DNA of 64,000 nt, from NCBI RefSeq assembly GCF_014198245.1, contig NZ_JACIHE010000002.1, positions 338,275 to 402,274 of the forward strand. Direction: 5' to 3'. The stretch is from Bradyrhizobium sp. cir1 (lineage in GTDB: Bacteria; Pseudomonadota; Alphaproteobacteria; Rhizobiales; Xanthobacteraceae). The notes below the pieces were generated by a model, which saw nothing but the letters and a program-made list of their open reading frames with translations, was not told where the DNA came from and ran no database searches. Of the stretch, positions 8,846 to 17,173 are shown piece after piece. How positions within the stretch are numbered: the stretch's first letter is position 1; each line of letters opens with the position of its first letter. A program made the position numbers and the translations under genes.

Positions 8846-8880
8846 CCCGCCTGCTGCGCGAAGGACGCGGTCAGTATTGT

Positions 8881-9423
8881 CTAGTGACTGTGTTTGTGCC
8901 CTGCGGAGCTGTCAGGGTGTTGGTAGCCTCGTAGCTCTGCGTATCGCTGCATCTGGCTCTGATCGAGCAAAGCAGCGGTCGGCAGATGATACTTGAGGTG
9001 GCTCTCGCGGAGCTGGCCCTGAGTTTCGGAAATCGCTGCAATGCTTGTCTTGAGCGACTCAGATGTCACGGCACGGGAAGAGAACAAATCTTCCAGCGCC
9101 GTCTCTTGTTCGATGAGCTTGTTACCCAAAGGAACGGTCTCTTGTTTCATGGCGTCGAACAGCCGCTGAACCTGGACGCGCTGATCCGCGGTCAAGTCGA
9201 GGCGATCACCAAGCTCGAGAACGTGACTGGGACCGGGATATCCATGGAGTTCGGCGGCAAGAGCCAAACCCATACCGCGTCCGGCGCGAAGATCATCGAC
9301 CTGCTGGTGTGACAGCGCCTTGATGGGGCGCTGCTCGAGGCCGGCATAGGGTTGGCTGGACTGCGCACTGGCAGCGCTGCAGGTGAGAACGAGTGAGACC
9401 GCAAGCAGAAGAAGGCGTCTCAT
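8881..9423 (-). CDS. Spy/CpxP-like periplasmic protein with LTxxQ motif
   Basis: A 180-residue protein from ATG at 9421-9423 (GGAG ribosome site), starting with a clear signal peptide MRRLLLLAVSLVLTCSAASA before QSS. The mature part is helical and contains LDLTADQRVQVQRLF, an LTxxQ motif as in Spy and CpxP, which are periplasmic chaperone or stress-sensor proteins. The C-terminus ends in GHKHSH, a possible metal-binding tail. The frame extends 14 codons further upstream, but that extension would spoil the signal peptide. It sits alone between convergent and divergent neighbours. A role in envelope or metal stress is inferred. Confidence 0.75.
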   Translation of the reverse strand: MRRLLLLAVSLVLTCSAASAQSSQPYAGLEQRPIKALSHQQVDDLRAGRGMGLALAAELHGYPGPSHVLELGDRLDLTADQRVQVQRLFDAMKQETVPLGNKLIEQETALEDLFSSRAVTSESLKTSIAAISETQGQLRESHLKYHLPTAALLDQSQMQRYAELRGYQHPDSSAGHKHSH

Positions 9424-9587
9424 GAATCTGGCTCCATTAAATCGACCCGGCCGATGCCGAAGCATCGGGCCCGGCTATGACCCGGTCTTGTCGCGATCGG
9501 TTGGTCTCGGAGTCCAAGACTTGCTGGATGGTTCGGCTCATGGCAACAAAGTTTCCCGTGATTGAGTAGCCGAATATGGAGCAGGCG

Positions 9588-10046
9588 ATGGCCTCCTTGC
9601 CGACCGCTAATACCGAGACGACGGAGTACTTCCGGTCATGGCTGGACACCTTCGCGGGCTATGTCCGCGAGGTCGACTACGCCTCGGCGCGGCCGCTCTT
9701 CCATCCGGACGTGCTCGCCTTCGGCACGCATAACGACGTCATCCCCGGCCTCGATCAATGGGTCAAGACGCAATGGGACAATGTCTGGCCGAAGACGGCG
9801 GACTTCCGTTTCGTCCTCGATCAGACCTCGATCCTCGCATCTCGTGACGGCACGATGACGACCGTGATCGCGCCGTGGACGAGCACGGGCTATCACCCCG
9901 ATGGCAGCGCATTTGCGCGGCCGGGCCGGGCGACGATGGTGTTTTCAAGAGATGGCGACGGCTGGCTGTGCGTGCATTCCCACATGTCGCTCAATCGCGG
10001 TGTGCCGCAGGCGAGCCATGCCAATCGGCCGGTGAAGGCCTGGTAG
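9588..10046 (+). CDS. NTF2-like/SnoaL-fold protein
   Basis: A 152-residue soluble protein of the nuclear-transport-factor-2-like fold. The N-terminal helix TEYFRSWLDTFAGYVREVDY is followed by ARPLFHPDVLAFGTH, the classic pattern of SnoaL-like and ketosteroid-isomerase-like domains. The C-terminal strands read TMVFSRDGDGWLCVHSHMSL. ATG 9588 is preferred because GGAGCAGG lies six bases upstream; an in-frame ATG at 9576 is an alternative. It has no operon partner and is followed by a bidirectional terminator. Enzymatic activity and ligand are unknown. Confidence 0.75.
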   Translation: MASLPTANTETTEYFRSWLDTFAGYVREVDYASARPLFHPDVLAFGTHNDVIPGLDQWVKTQWDNVWPKTADFRFVLDQTSILASRDGTMTTVIAPWTSTGYHPDGSAFARPGRATMVFSRDGDGWLCVHSHMSLNRGVPQASHANRPVKAW

Positions 10047-10061
10047 GTGCGACCGGAATGG

Positions 10062-10094
10062 AAAAGGCCCCGGGCATAATGTCCGGGGCCTTTT
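10062..10094. terminator. Bidirectional rho-independent terminator
   Basis: A perfect 12-bp stem AAAAGGCCCCGG / CCGGGGCCTTTT sits between two convergent genes (ends at 10046 and 10116). The A run and T run allow it to serve both strands. Confidence 0.9.
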
Positions 10095-10115
10095 GATTTC
10101 GAGATGTGCCGCCGC

Positions 10116-10817
10116 CTATTCCGGCTGGCCGATGCTCACCTTCAGCGTGCCGACGCCGTCGACGCCGCATTCGAGCTTGTCGCCGGGCTGCAGCTGCGAC
10201 ACGCCGGCGGGCGTGCCCGTCATGATGATGTCGCCGGCGGCGAGCTTCACCTGCTGCGAGAGCTGCCAGATCGTCTCCGGCACGTTCCAGATCATCTGCT
10301 CGAGGTCGCCCGTCTGCGCTTCCTTGCCGTTGACGGTGAGCCAGATCCTGCCCTTGGAGGGATGGCCGATCTTCGAGGCCGGCTGCAATGCCGAGGCGGG
10401 CGCGGAGCCGTCGAACGACTTGCCGATCTCCCACGGGCGCTCCTTCTTGCGCGAGGCGATCTGGAGGTCGCGGCGGGTGAGGTCGATGCCGACGGCATAG
10501 CCGTAGACGTGGTCCAGCGCCTTGTCGGCGGGAATGTTGAGGCCGCCGCTCTTCAGCGCGACGATCAGCTCGACCTCGTGATGCAGGTCCTTGGTCAGCG
10601 GCGGATAGGGAATGGTGGCGCCGTCGGGCACCAGCATGTCGGCGTGCTTGGCGAAGAAGAACGGCGGGGCGCGCTCGTCATTGCCCATCTCGCGGATGTG
10701 TTCGAGATAGTTGCGGCCGACGCACCAGATGCGGCGCACGGGAAAACGGCCGCTCTCCCCGACGACGGGAAGCGAAGCCTGGGGCGGAAGCGGGATGACG
10801 TAGGAGGCGGCGTTCAT
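10116..10817 (-). CDS. Fumarylacetoacetate hydrolase (FAH) family protein
   Basis: A 233-residue member of the FAH superfamily, metal-dependent enzymes that hydrolyse or decarboxylate 3-oxo or acylpyruvate compounds. Visible motifs are RIWCVGRNYLEHIREMG, FFFAKHADMLVPDG, the metal-binding HHEVELIVAL and the C-terminal GDIIMTGTPAGVSQLQPGD. The length fits fumarylpyruvate or acylpyruvate hydrolases rather than full-length FAH. ATG at 10815-10817 is used; the frame stays open into the upstream exporter gene, but that extension is not conserved-looking. It follows the ABC exporter by 37 bases and may share its transcript. Exact substrate unknown. Confidence 0.85.
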   Translation of the reverse strand: MNAASYVIPLPPQASLPVVGESGRFPVRRIWCVGRNYLEHIREMGNDERAPPFFFAKHADMLVPDGATIPYPPLTKDLHHEVELIVALKSGGLNIPADKALDHVYGYAVGIDLTRRDLQIASRKKERPWEIGKSFDGSAPASALQPASKIGHPSKGRIWLTVNGKEAQTGDLEQMIWNVPETIWQLSQQVKLAAGDIIMTGTPAGVSQLQPGDKLECGVDGVGTLKVSIGQPE

Positions 10818-10854
10818 GAAGCGGTCTCGCTGCTCTTGAGGTTGATAAGGAACT

Positions 10855-12657
10855 CTATGCGGTTGCGCTGACCGGCGCCAGAGCGACGGCGTCGTGATGT
10901 TGCAGGCGGAAGAAAGAAGCATAGCGCCCGCCGCGCCGCAGCAGCTCGTCGTGGCGGCCCTGCTCGACGATCTCGCCGCCCTCGACCACCAAAATGCTAT
11001 CTGCGTGCATGATGGTGTGCAGGCGGTGCGCGATCACGATGGTGGTGCGGTTCTGGCAGAGATGCTCGATCGCCTCCTGCACCTGCCGCTCGGATTCGGA
11101 ATCGAGCGCGGCGGTGGCTTCATCGAGCAGGATGATCGGCGCGTTCTTGAGCAGCGCGCGCGCCACGGCGATGCGCTGGCGCTGGCCGCCGGAGACCTGC
11201 GTGCCGTGCTCGCCGACCGGCGTGTCGTAGCCGAGCGGGAAGCCCATGATGAAATCATGCGCGCAGGCCGCCTTCGCCGCCTCGATGATCTCGTCCTCGC
11301 TCGCGCCCGGCTTGCCGAAGGCGATGTTGTTGCGGATGGTGTCGCGGAACAGATAGACGTCCTGGCCGACATAGGCGGTCTGTGTGCGCAGCGATTTGCG
11401 CGAGACCGAAGCGATCGACTGGCCGTCGATCACGATGTCGCCTTGCGCCACCTCGTGGAAGCGCAACAGCAGCGCCAGAACGGTCGACTTGCCGCCGCCG
11501 GAGGGGCCGACCAGCGCGGTGACCTTGCCGGGCTCGGCGACGAAGCTCATGCGGTTGAGCACGGTCTCATTGGCGCGATAGGAGAAGCTGACGTCGCGCA
11601 GCTCGATCCGGGCGTCAGAGAGCTTCAGCGCCGGCTTGTCATCATCGGAATGCTCACTGGCGGGACTGTCGACGACCTCGAGCAACATACGCGCGCCGAC
11701 GAGCTGGCTGTTGAGGTCGATGTTGAGCCGCGCCAGCCGCTTGGCCGGCTCGGTCGCCATCAGGAACGCGGTCATGAAGGAGAAGAATGCGCCGGGCGTG
11801 GCGTTGAGCGCAACCACGCTGTAGCCGCCATAAAGCAAACAGCCGGCAACGGCGAAGCCGCCGAGCATCTCCATCAGCGGGTTGGAGCGGTTGGCGACGC
11901 GGGCCATCTTGTTGGCGTTGCGCTCGACGATCGCGATGTTCTCGTCGATGCGCTTCTGCATGGTGTCTTCGAGCGTGAACGCCTTGACGGTGCGGATGCC
12001 CTGCAGCGATTCCTGCATCGTCTCCATGATGTCGGCGGTGCCGGTGAACTGGTTGAAGGCGAGGCCTTTGATGCGCTTGACCAGCTTGCGCAGCACCAGC
12101 ATCGCCGGCGGCACCGCGACGAGGCCGATGAACGACATCAGCGGATCCTGCCACACCATCACGCCGATCATGGCGAGCAGCATGAGCAAGTCGCGCCCGA
12201 TGGCGTTGACCAGCATGTTGAGCACGTCGGTAATGGATTTTGCGCCGGCCGTCAGCCGCGCCAGGAATTCGGAGGAGTGCCGCTCGGAGAAGAAGCCGAC
12301 GCTTTCGCGCATCAGCTTGGCGAACAGCTGGCGCTGGTTGGTGGCAAGGATCGCGTTACTGATCTTGGTCAGGATCACCATGTGGCCGTAGGTCGCCACG
12401 CCCTTGATGAAGAGCAGGATCACTGTGATGCCTGAGAACATCGCGATGCCCGGTATGTTCTTGTCGACATAGGCCTGGTTGATGACCTGGCCGAGCACAT
12501 AGGTCGCGCCCGCGGTCGATCCGGCGGCAAGCGCCATCAGCGCGAAGGCGACGAGATAGCGCCGCCAGTAGACGATGCCCTGTTCGGTGACCAGGCGGCG
12601 GATCAGGACCGCTGCCGCGTAGGGATCGTCGGTGATTTTCTTTGGAAACTGGGCCAT
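10855..12657 (-). CDS. msbA: MsbA-type ABC exporter (fused permease and ATPase)
   Basis: A 600-residue half-transporter with an N-terminal six-helix membrane domain (about residues 30-320) and a C-terminal ATPase. Walker A GPSGGGKST is at 384-392, the signature VSGGQRQRIAVARALL and Walker B IILLDEATAALD follow, and the H-loop is in TTIVIAHRLHT. Architecture and length match lipid A/lipid flippase MsbA and related exporters. It lies downstream of galE on the same strand, next to the LPS region, which supports a glycolipid export role, but sequence alone does not exclude another lipid or drug substrate. Confidence 0.75.
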   Translation of the reverse strand: MAQFPKKITDDPYAAAVLIRRLVTEQGIVYWRRYLVAFALMALAAGSTAGATYVLGQVINQAYVDKNIPGIAMFSGITVILLFIKGVATYGHMVILTKISNAILATNQRQLFAKLMRESVGFFSERHSSEFLARLTAGAKSITDVLNMLVNAIGRDLLMLLAMIGVMVWQDPLMSFIGLVAVPPAMLVLRKLVKRIKGLAFNQFTGTADIMETMQESLQGIRTVKAFTLEDTMQKRIDENIAIVERNANKMARVANRSNPLMEMLGGFAVAGCLLYGGYSVVALNATPGAFFSFMTAFLMATEPAKRLARLNIDLNSQLVGARMLLEVVDSPASEHSDDDKPALKLSDARIELRDVSFSYRANETVLNRMSFVAEPGKVTALVGPSGGGKSTVLALLLRFHEVAQGDIVIDGQSIASVSRKSLRTQTAYVGQDVYLFRDTIRNNIAFGKPGASEDEIIEAAKAACAHDFIMGFPLGYDTPVGEHGTQVSGGQRQRIAVARALLKNAPIILLDEATAALDSESERQVQEAIEHLCQNRTTIVIAHRLHTIMHADSILVVEGGEIVEQGRHDELLRRGGRYASFFRLQHHDAVALAPVSATA

Positions 12658-12719
12658 CCGTAGTCCATTGACGGCGCAGGGAAGCCTGCCCGCGCGTCAG
12701 GGATCGAATGGCCTCTGTG

Positions 12720-12759
12720 CCCGCTCAAGCGGGGTTTTTCAAGCCCAATTAAGGGCTTG
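12720..12759. terminator. Paired hairpins between galE and the ABC exporter
   Basis: CCCGC-TCAA-GCGGG followed by GTTTTT (12720-12739) would terminate plus-strand transcription. CAAGCCC / GGGCTTG (12740-12759) forms a second stem that on the minus strand lies just after the galE stop, without a good U run. These may end galE transcription and block antisense reading out of the exporter gene. Confidence 0.4.
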
Positions 12760-12773
12760 CGTCCGGACGGAAT

Positions 12774-13787
12774 CTAGGCCGAGACGGCCTGGCGGAGCTC
12801 GCCATGGCGCTCGCGGAACAGCTTGTCCTCCCAGGCCAGCGCGTGGGCTGCGATGGTCTCGAGGTCGTCATATTGCGGCTTCCAGTCGAGCAGGCCGCGG
12901 ATGCGGCTGGTGTCGGCGACCATGGTCATGATGTCGCCGGGCCGGCGCGGGGCGTACTGGACGGCGAAGCTGCGCCCGGACACCCGGCGCACCGCGTCGA
13001 TGGTCTCCAGCACCGAATAGCCGCGGCCATAGCCGCAATTCAGCGTCGTCGAGGCGCCGCCGTTGCGCAGGTAAGCGAGCGCCGAGCGATGGGCCTGCGA
13101 CAGGTCCGTGACGTGGATGAAGTCGCGGATGCAACTGCCGTCCTGGGTCGGATAGTCGATGCCGAACACATCGATCTTGGCACGCTGTCCGGTTGCGGCC
13201 TCCACCGCGATCTTGAGCAGATGCGTGGCGCCGACGGTGGCAAGCCCGATGCGCGCCTGCGGATCGGCGCCGGCGACGTTGAAGTAACGCAGGGTCACGT
13301 ACTGCATGCCGTAGGCGGCGGCGACGTCGTGCAGCATGATCTCGGTCATCAGCTTCGACGAGCCGTAAGGCGACAGCGGCCGCGTCGGCGCGTGCTCGGG
13401 CACCGGCACCTGGTCCGGATTGCCGTAGACCGCCGCGGTCGAGGAGAAGATGAAGCGGCCAATGCCGCGCTTCACGGCGACGCTGAGCAGGTTGCGTGCG
13501 GTGACGAAATTGTTGCGGTAATAGCCGAGCGGATCGCGCATCGAATCCGGCACGACCACCGAACCCGCGAAATGGATGATGCTCTCGATGTTGTGCTGGG
13601 CGATCACGCCTTCGAGCAGGTTCTCGTCGCCGGCGTCCCCGATGAACAGCGGCACGCCTTCCGGCAAGTACGCCGAGAAACCGGTGGAGAGATCGTCGAT
13701 CACGACGACGTCCTCGCCGGCTTCCGCCAGCGCCAGGACCGTATGACTTCCGATATAACCGGCGCCGCCGGTGACTAGCACAGTCAT
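12774..13787 (-). CDS. galE: UDP-glucose 4-epimerase
   Basis: A 337-residue extended SDR that interconverts UDP-glucose and UDP-galactose, supplying galactose for surface polysaccharide. The NAD motif GGAGYIG is at 7-13, the catalytic block FSSTAAVYG around 114-122 and YGSSK gives Tyr141 and Lys145. Further GalE-specific pieces are RYFNVAGAD and DGSCIRDFIHVTDL. It is transcribed away from the lpcC-like gene. Length and motifs are canonical. Some family members also act on N-acetylated sugars; that cannot be told here. Confidence 0.93.
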   Translation of the reverse strand: MTVLVTGGAGYIGSHTVLALAEAGEDVVVIDDLSTGFSAYLPEGVPLFIGDAGDENLLEGVIAQHNIESIIHFAGSVVVPDSMRDPLGYYRNNFVTARNLLSVAVKRGIGRFIFSSTAAVYGNPDQVPVPEHAPTRPLSPYGSSKLMTEIMLHDVAAAYGMQYVTLRYFNVAGADPQARIGLATVGATHLLKIAVEAATGQRAKIDVFGIDYPTQDGSCIRDFIHVTDLSQAHRSALAYLRNGGASTTLNCGYGRGYSVLETIDAVRRVSGRSFAVQYAPRRPGDIMTMVADTSRIRGLLDWKPQYDDLETIAAHALAWEDKLFRERHGELRQAVSA

Positions 13788-13913
13788 GGTCTCACCCGTC
13801 TTCGATCAACGCGCAAGGCTAGCGCTTGCGTGGTGAAGAGGGGGTATCGGCGGTCCTGAACTGGTCACTATGCTTAATGTTGCGTATAGGGACCTTTCGA
13901 AACGGAGCATGAC

Positions 13914-14951
13914 GTGGCGAATTCTGAGGGCGATCTCGAGGTGATCGTGCCAAATCTGCACAGGCGCTATTCCGGGGTCACCGCGACCAACCGGATGGTG
14001 GCGCCGCGGCTGGCGAAACTGTATCGCGCCGCCTGGTTCGGCTCGGACGCGCCGGAAGGGATCGCGCGCTTGAGGACTGGCGATCTGCTGAGACTATGGC
14101 GTCGCAGGGCGCCGCTGATCTGGCACGCGCGCCGCAACAACGAGATGATCGCGGGCGTCGTGCTGCGCGCGCTCGGCTGGCCGCTGAAGCTCGTGTTCAC
14201 CTCGGCGGCGCAGCGGCATCACAGCTGGATCACGCGCTGGCTGATCCGGCGCATGGACGCGATCATCGCGACGAGTGACATCTCGGCCTCGTTCCTGAAG
14301 GTGAAGGCGACGGTGATTCCGCACGGCGTCGACACCGACGTCTACGCGCCGCCGGCGGACCGCGCTGCGGCCTTCGCGGAAGCCGCGCTGCCGGGCCGCT
14401 ACGCCATCGGCTGCTTCGGCCGCGTGCGCGCGCAGAAGGGCACCGATGTGTTCGTCGATGCGATGTGCCGCCTGCTGCCGCGCTATCCCGATTTCACCGG
14501 CGTCATCGTCGGCCAGGTCACGCCCGAGCAGGTGCCCTTCGCCAATGACCTGAAGAAACGCATCGAAACTGCCGGCCTGCAAGCGCGCATCGTCATCACC
14601 GGCGAGCTGCCGATCGAAGCGGTGCAGCGCTGGTATCAGCGCTTGACGATCTACGCCTTCACCTCACGCAACGAAGGCTTCGGACTGACGCTGATCGAGG
14701 CGATGGCGGCCGGCAGCGCGCTCGTCGCCGCGCGCGCCGGCGCGGCCGAGCTCGTGGTGGAGGATGGTGTCACCGGCGTGCTGATCCCGACGGGCGATGC
14801 CGATGCGCTCGCGGCTGCGGTCGAGCCGCTGATGCATGACGTGGCTGCGGCGACTGCGATGGGCGAGCGCGGGCGGGCGCGGGTGCTGGCCAAGTTCAGC
14901 CTGGATGCCGAAGCTGCTCGGATCGGCGACGTCTATAGGCCCTTGCTTTGA
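13914..14951 (+). CDS. lpcC: LpcC-like LPS core glycosyltransferase (GT4)
   Basis: A 345-residue GT-B fold transferase starting at GTG 13914 (ACGGAGC upstream; the ATG at 13909 is out of frame). It has the N-terminal VPNLHRRYSGVTATNRMV and the block LIWHARRNNEMIAGVVLRAL that closely follow rhizobial LpcC, the mannosyltransferase acting on the Kdo region of the LPS core. HGVDTDVYAPP and the GT4 motif SRNEGFGLTLIEAMAAG are present. Soluble or peripheral on the inner membrane. The neighbouring heptose and mannose precursor genes fit a core-assembly role. Sugar specificity is inferred from similarity. Confidence 0.75.
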   Translation: MANSEGDLEVIVPNLHRRYSGVTATNRMVAPRLAKLYRAAWFGSDAPEGIARLRTGDLLRLWRRRAPLIWHARRNNEMIAGVVLRALGWPLKLVFTSAAQRHHSWITRWLIRRMDAIIATSDISASFLKVKATVIPHGVDTDVYAPPADRAAAFAEAALPGRYAIGCFGRVRAQKGTDVFVDAMCRLLPRYPDFTGVIVGQVTPEQVPFANDLKKRIETAGLQARIVITGELPIEAVQRWYQRLTIYAFTSRNEGFGLTLIEAMAAGSALVAARAGAAELVVEDGVTGVLIPTGDADALAAAVEPLMHDVAAATAMGERGRARVLAKFSLDAEAARIGDVYRPLL

Positions 14952-15072
14952 GCTGCCGCTTCGCGACAGCGGACGAAAAGCGAGAAAACAACCCCATGCA
15001 CAGTAGCCGAGAGAAGTTGAATCAACGAGCTGCGCGACGGTGAGGCGTTTCTGCGGATTTTTCGAAATTTAT

Positions 15073-15102
15073 TTGACTCGTCGGGCAAAACATCACTAGA
15101 CT
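15073..15102 (+). promoter_or_regulatory. Candidate promoter for higBA
   Basis: TTGACT (15073-15078) and TAGACT (15097-15102) with 18-base spacing lie about 110 bases upstream of higB, in a locally AT-richer gap. Confidence 0.45.
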
Positions 15103-15169
15103 TTCACCATCGCAAAAATCGTCAGCCGCCTATCCGCCCACTTTCCAGCGGCCGGGCTCCAAGTATTTG

Positions 15170-15207
15170 TTCCCGCATTGGGAATTTGGATTGATCCCAT
15201 TTTGGGA
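15170..15207 (+). promoter_or_regulatory. Twin palindromes upstream of higB, candidate HigA operator
   Basis: TTCCCGCATTGGGAA (15170-15184) and TCCCATTTTGGGA (15195-15207) are two inverted repeats of the same half-site (TCCC-N5-GGGA) whose centres are 24 bases apart. They sit directly before the toxin start, where a HigA antitoxin dimer would repress its own operon. Confidence 0.55.
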
Positions 15208-15214
15208 ACATGCT

Positions 15215-15505
15215 ATGGCAGCCAAAAAAGCACTCAAGGCTTTTTGGGGCCGATACCCCAAGTCGGAGACGCCGCTGGGGACTTGGTATGAAATCGTTTC
15301 AAAGGGGGACTGGAGTGGTCCAGCAGATCTGAAGAGGGCGTTTGGAAACAACGTGGACTTCGTTGGCGACAACAGAGCCATCTTCGACATCGGCGGCAAC
15401 AAGTATCGCCTCGTGGTTCATTTCTCCTACAAGTTCAAAACAGCACTCATCAAGTTTGTCGGCACGCACGACGAGTATGACGGAATAGACGCGGAGACTG
15501 TGTGA
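15215..15505 (+). CDS. higB: HigB-type mRNA interferase toxin
   Basis: A 96-residue RelE-fold toxin of the HigB family: an N-terminal AKKALKAFWGRYPKSETPL helix, then WYEIVSKGDWSGPADLKRAF, DFVGDNRAIFDIGGNKYRLV and the C-terminal IKFVGTHDEYDGI. Such toxins cleave mRNA on translating ribosomes. ATG 15215 is chosen with GGGA eight bases upstream; a TTG at 15167 in the same frame would place both palindromes inside the gene. The stop codon overlaps the antitoxin ATG by one base (TGATG). Toxin-first order is the usual higBA arrangement. Confidence 0.88.
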   Translation: MAAKKALKAFWGRYPKSETPLGTWYEIVSKGDWSGPADLKRAFGNNVDFVGDNRAIFDIGGNKYRLVVHFSYKFKTALIKFVGTHDEYDGIDAETV

Positions 15506-15888
15506 TGATGGACGTGAAGCCTCTTCACAACGAACAGGATTACGACTGGGCGATCCGCGAGGTGTCCCGCTATTTCGAGGCCGAGCCGACTCCTGGCACG
15601 CCCGATGGTGATCGCTTCGAAGTTCTGTCGTCGCTCATCAAAGTGTACGAAGACAATCACTACGCGATCACCCAGGGTGATCCAGTCGATGTCCTGCAGT
15701 TCGCCATCGAGTCGATGGGGCGCTCGCAGGCAGAATTGGCGGCTCTGATCGGACGCAATCGGGCATCCGAGATTTTGAATCGCGTTCGTCCACTGACATT
15801 GGAAATGATCCGCACCATCAGCAAGGAATGGAGCATTCCAATCGGTGCTCTGACAGCTCCATATGAGGTGGGACGTGCGTCTGCCTGA
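15505..15888 (+). CDS. higA: HigA-type antitoxin with C-terminal HTH
   Basis: A 127-residue partner of the upstream toxin, translationally coupled through a one-base stop/start overlap. Residues about 65-125 form an Xre-like helix-turn-helix: FAIESMGRSQAELAALIG, then RASEILNRVRPLTLEMIRTI. The N-terminal half (MDVKPLHNEQDYDWAIREVS) is the region that usually wraps the toxin. It should neutralise HigB and repress the operon at the palindromes before higB. A second ATG at 15508 is an equally possible start. Confidence 0.85.
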   Translation: MMDVKPLHNEQDYDWAIREVSRYFEAEPTPGTPDGDRFEVLSSLIKVYEDNHYAITQGDPVDVLQFAIESMGRSQAELAALIGRNRASEILNRVRPLTLEMIRTISKEWSIPIGALTAPYEVGRASA

Positions 15889-15922
15889 TCCGAGAAGTCC
15901 CGCGTCTGTGGGGCTTTTTGAA

Positions 15923-17002
15923 CTAGCGCTTCCCAGCTTCCCCCAGCACCCTCTCCGCAATCCCCACCACCTCGCTCGCTGCAATGTCCCGCATGCAGCG
16001 GTGGTCGTTCATCTTGCAGATCGTGCTCTGGCAGGGCTGGCATGACAGCACGCTCTTGTCCTGCACCACTGTTGCCGCCAGGCCGTTCAACGGGGCCCAG
16101 AGATAGGGGCTGGTCGGGCCGAAGATGCCCATGGTGGGCGTGCCGAGGGCGGCCGCGATATGCATCAGGCCGGAATCGTTGGAGATGGCGACGCCTGCCG
16201 CCGCCATGGCCAGCACGCCGTTGCGCAGATCGTTGCCGGTGAGGTCCCGCACCCCCGGGCCGCCAGCGGTCCCCGGACCGCCGGCCGCGACGATCTCCTG
16301 GGCGAGGCCCTTTTCGGCGGGGCCGCCGACCACCCAGACCTCGAGGCCGCGCTCGACCAGCAGGCGGGCGGCTTCCGGATAATAGGTCCAGCGCTTGGAG
16401 ACGCCGACCGAGCCGGGGGCCAGCGCCACGGCGGCGCCGGCGCTGAGGCCGCTCGCCTGCCGCCAGCGCACGATCTCCTCGGCCGGAACCCGTAATTGCG
16501 GCACCGGCCATTCCGGGGGCAGGGGCGCACCGTCGGGCTGGGCGAGGGCGGCGTTCTTGTCGATGAAGCGCGGCAGCTTCTTCTCGCCCCAGCGCCAGTG
16601 GTTGAGCAGCCCGAACCGGAACTCGCCGACGAAGCCGACCCGTTCGGGGATACCGGCCAGCGCCGGCGCGATGGCCGCCTTCCAGGTCCGGGGCAGCACC
16701 AGGGCGGTGCCGTAGTTCCGCTCGCGCAGGAGTTTTGCTAGGCCGAGCTGGCGGCCCACGGCCAGCCGGCTGCGCGGCAGGTCCCAGACGATCCCCTGCC
16801 GGACGCCGGGCATGTAGTCGACCAGCGGGGCGCACAGGGACGTGGTCAGCAGATCGACCGGCCGGTTCGGACAGCGCTCCTTCAGGACCCGCACCACGGT
16901 GTGATTCCGGACGAAATCGCCGATCCACATGTAGGGAATGATCAGGATCGGACGGGTGTCGTCCTGATCTGCATATCCACTAAGTTGCGAATCGTGGTTC
17001 AT
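15923..17002 (-). CDS. waaF: ADP-heptose:LPS heptosyltransferase (GT9, WaaF type)
   Basis: A 359-residue GT9 enzyme that adds L-glycero-D-manno-heptose to the LPS inner core at the cytoplasmic face. Seen are ILIIPYMWIGDFVRNHTVVR, the nucleotide-sugar site ALAPGSVGVSKRWTYYPE and the C-terminal NDSGLMHIAAALGTPTMGIFGPTSPYLW. A cluster of cysteines (SCQPCQSTICKMNDHRCM) near residues 325-340 is typical of WaaF. It is divergent from hldD, whose product makes its donor sugar. Assignment to heptosyltransferase II rather than I rests on these C-terminal features. Confidence 0.88.
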   Translation of the reverse strand: MNHDSQLSGYADQDDTRPILIIPYMWIGDFVRNHTVVRVLKERCPNRPVDLLTTSLCAPLVDYMPGVRQGIVWDLPRSRLAVGRQLGLAKLLRERNYGTALVLPRTWKAAIAPALAGIPERVGFVGEFRFGLLNHWRWGEKKLPRFIDKNAALAQPDGAPLPPEWPVPQLRVPAEEIVRWRQASGLSAGAAVALAPGSVGVSKRWTYYPEAARLLVERGLEVWVVGGPAEKGLAQEIVAAGGPGTAGGPGVRDLTGNDLRNGVLAMAAAGVAISNDSGLMHIAAALGTPTMGIFGPTSPYLWAPLNGLAATVVQDKSVLSCQPCQSTICKMNDHRCMRDIAASEVVGIAERVLGEAGKR

Positions 17003-17173
17003 TTGTTAATAGGGCCGAAGGCGACTGATAAGGCGGTTCGGTTAGCCGCTCCGGGCCGGAACGTAAAGCAGGGAGAGCGCGAGTCCAAAAGCGCGTGCCC
17101 AAAATGCTTACACTTTGGCAGATGATGCGCTACGGCAGGGTCGGACCTTAAGAAAATCGGGCAGGTAGGTGGA

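Noticed and set aside
10894..12435. Long plus-strand frame opposite the ABC exporter
   Set aside because: Antisense shadow; the minus strand encodes all the ABC motifs in order.
15167..15214. TTG 15167 as the start of higB
   Set aside because: It would place both palindromic operator candidates inside the coding region and adds 16 residues not seen in HigB toxins. ATG 15215 has a GGGA site eight bases upstream.
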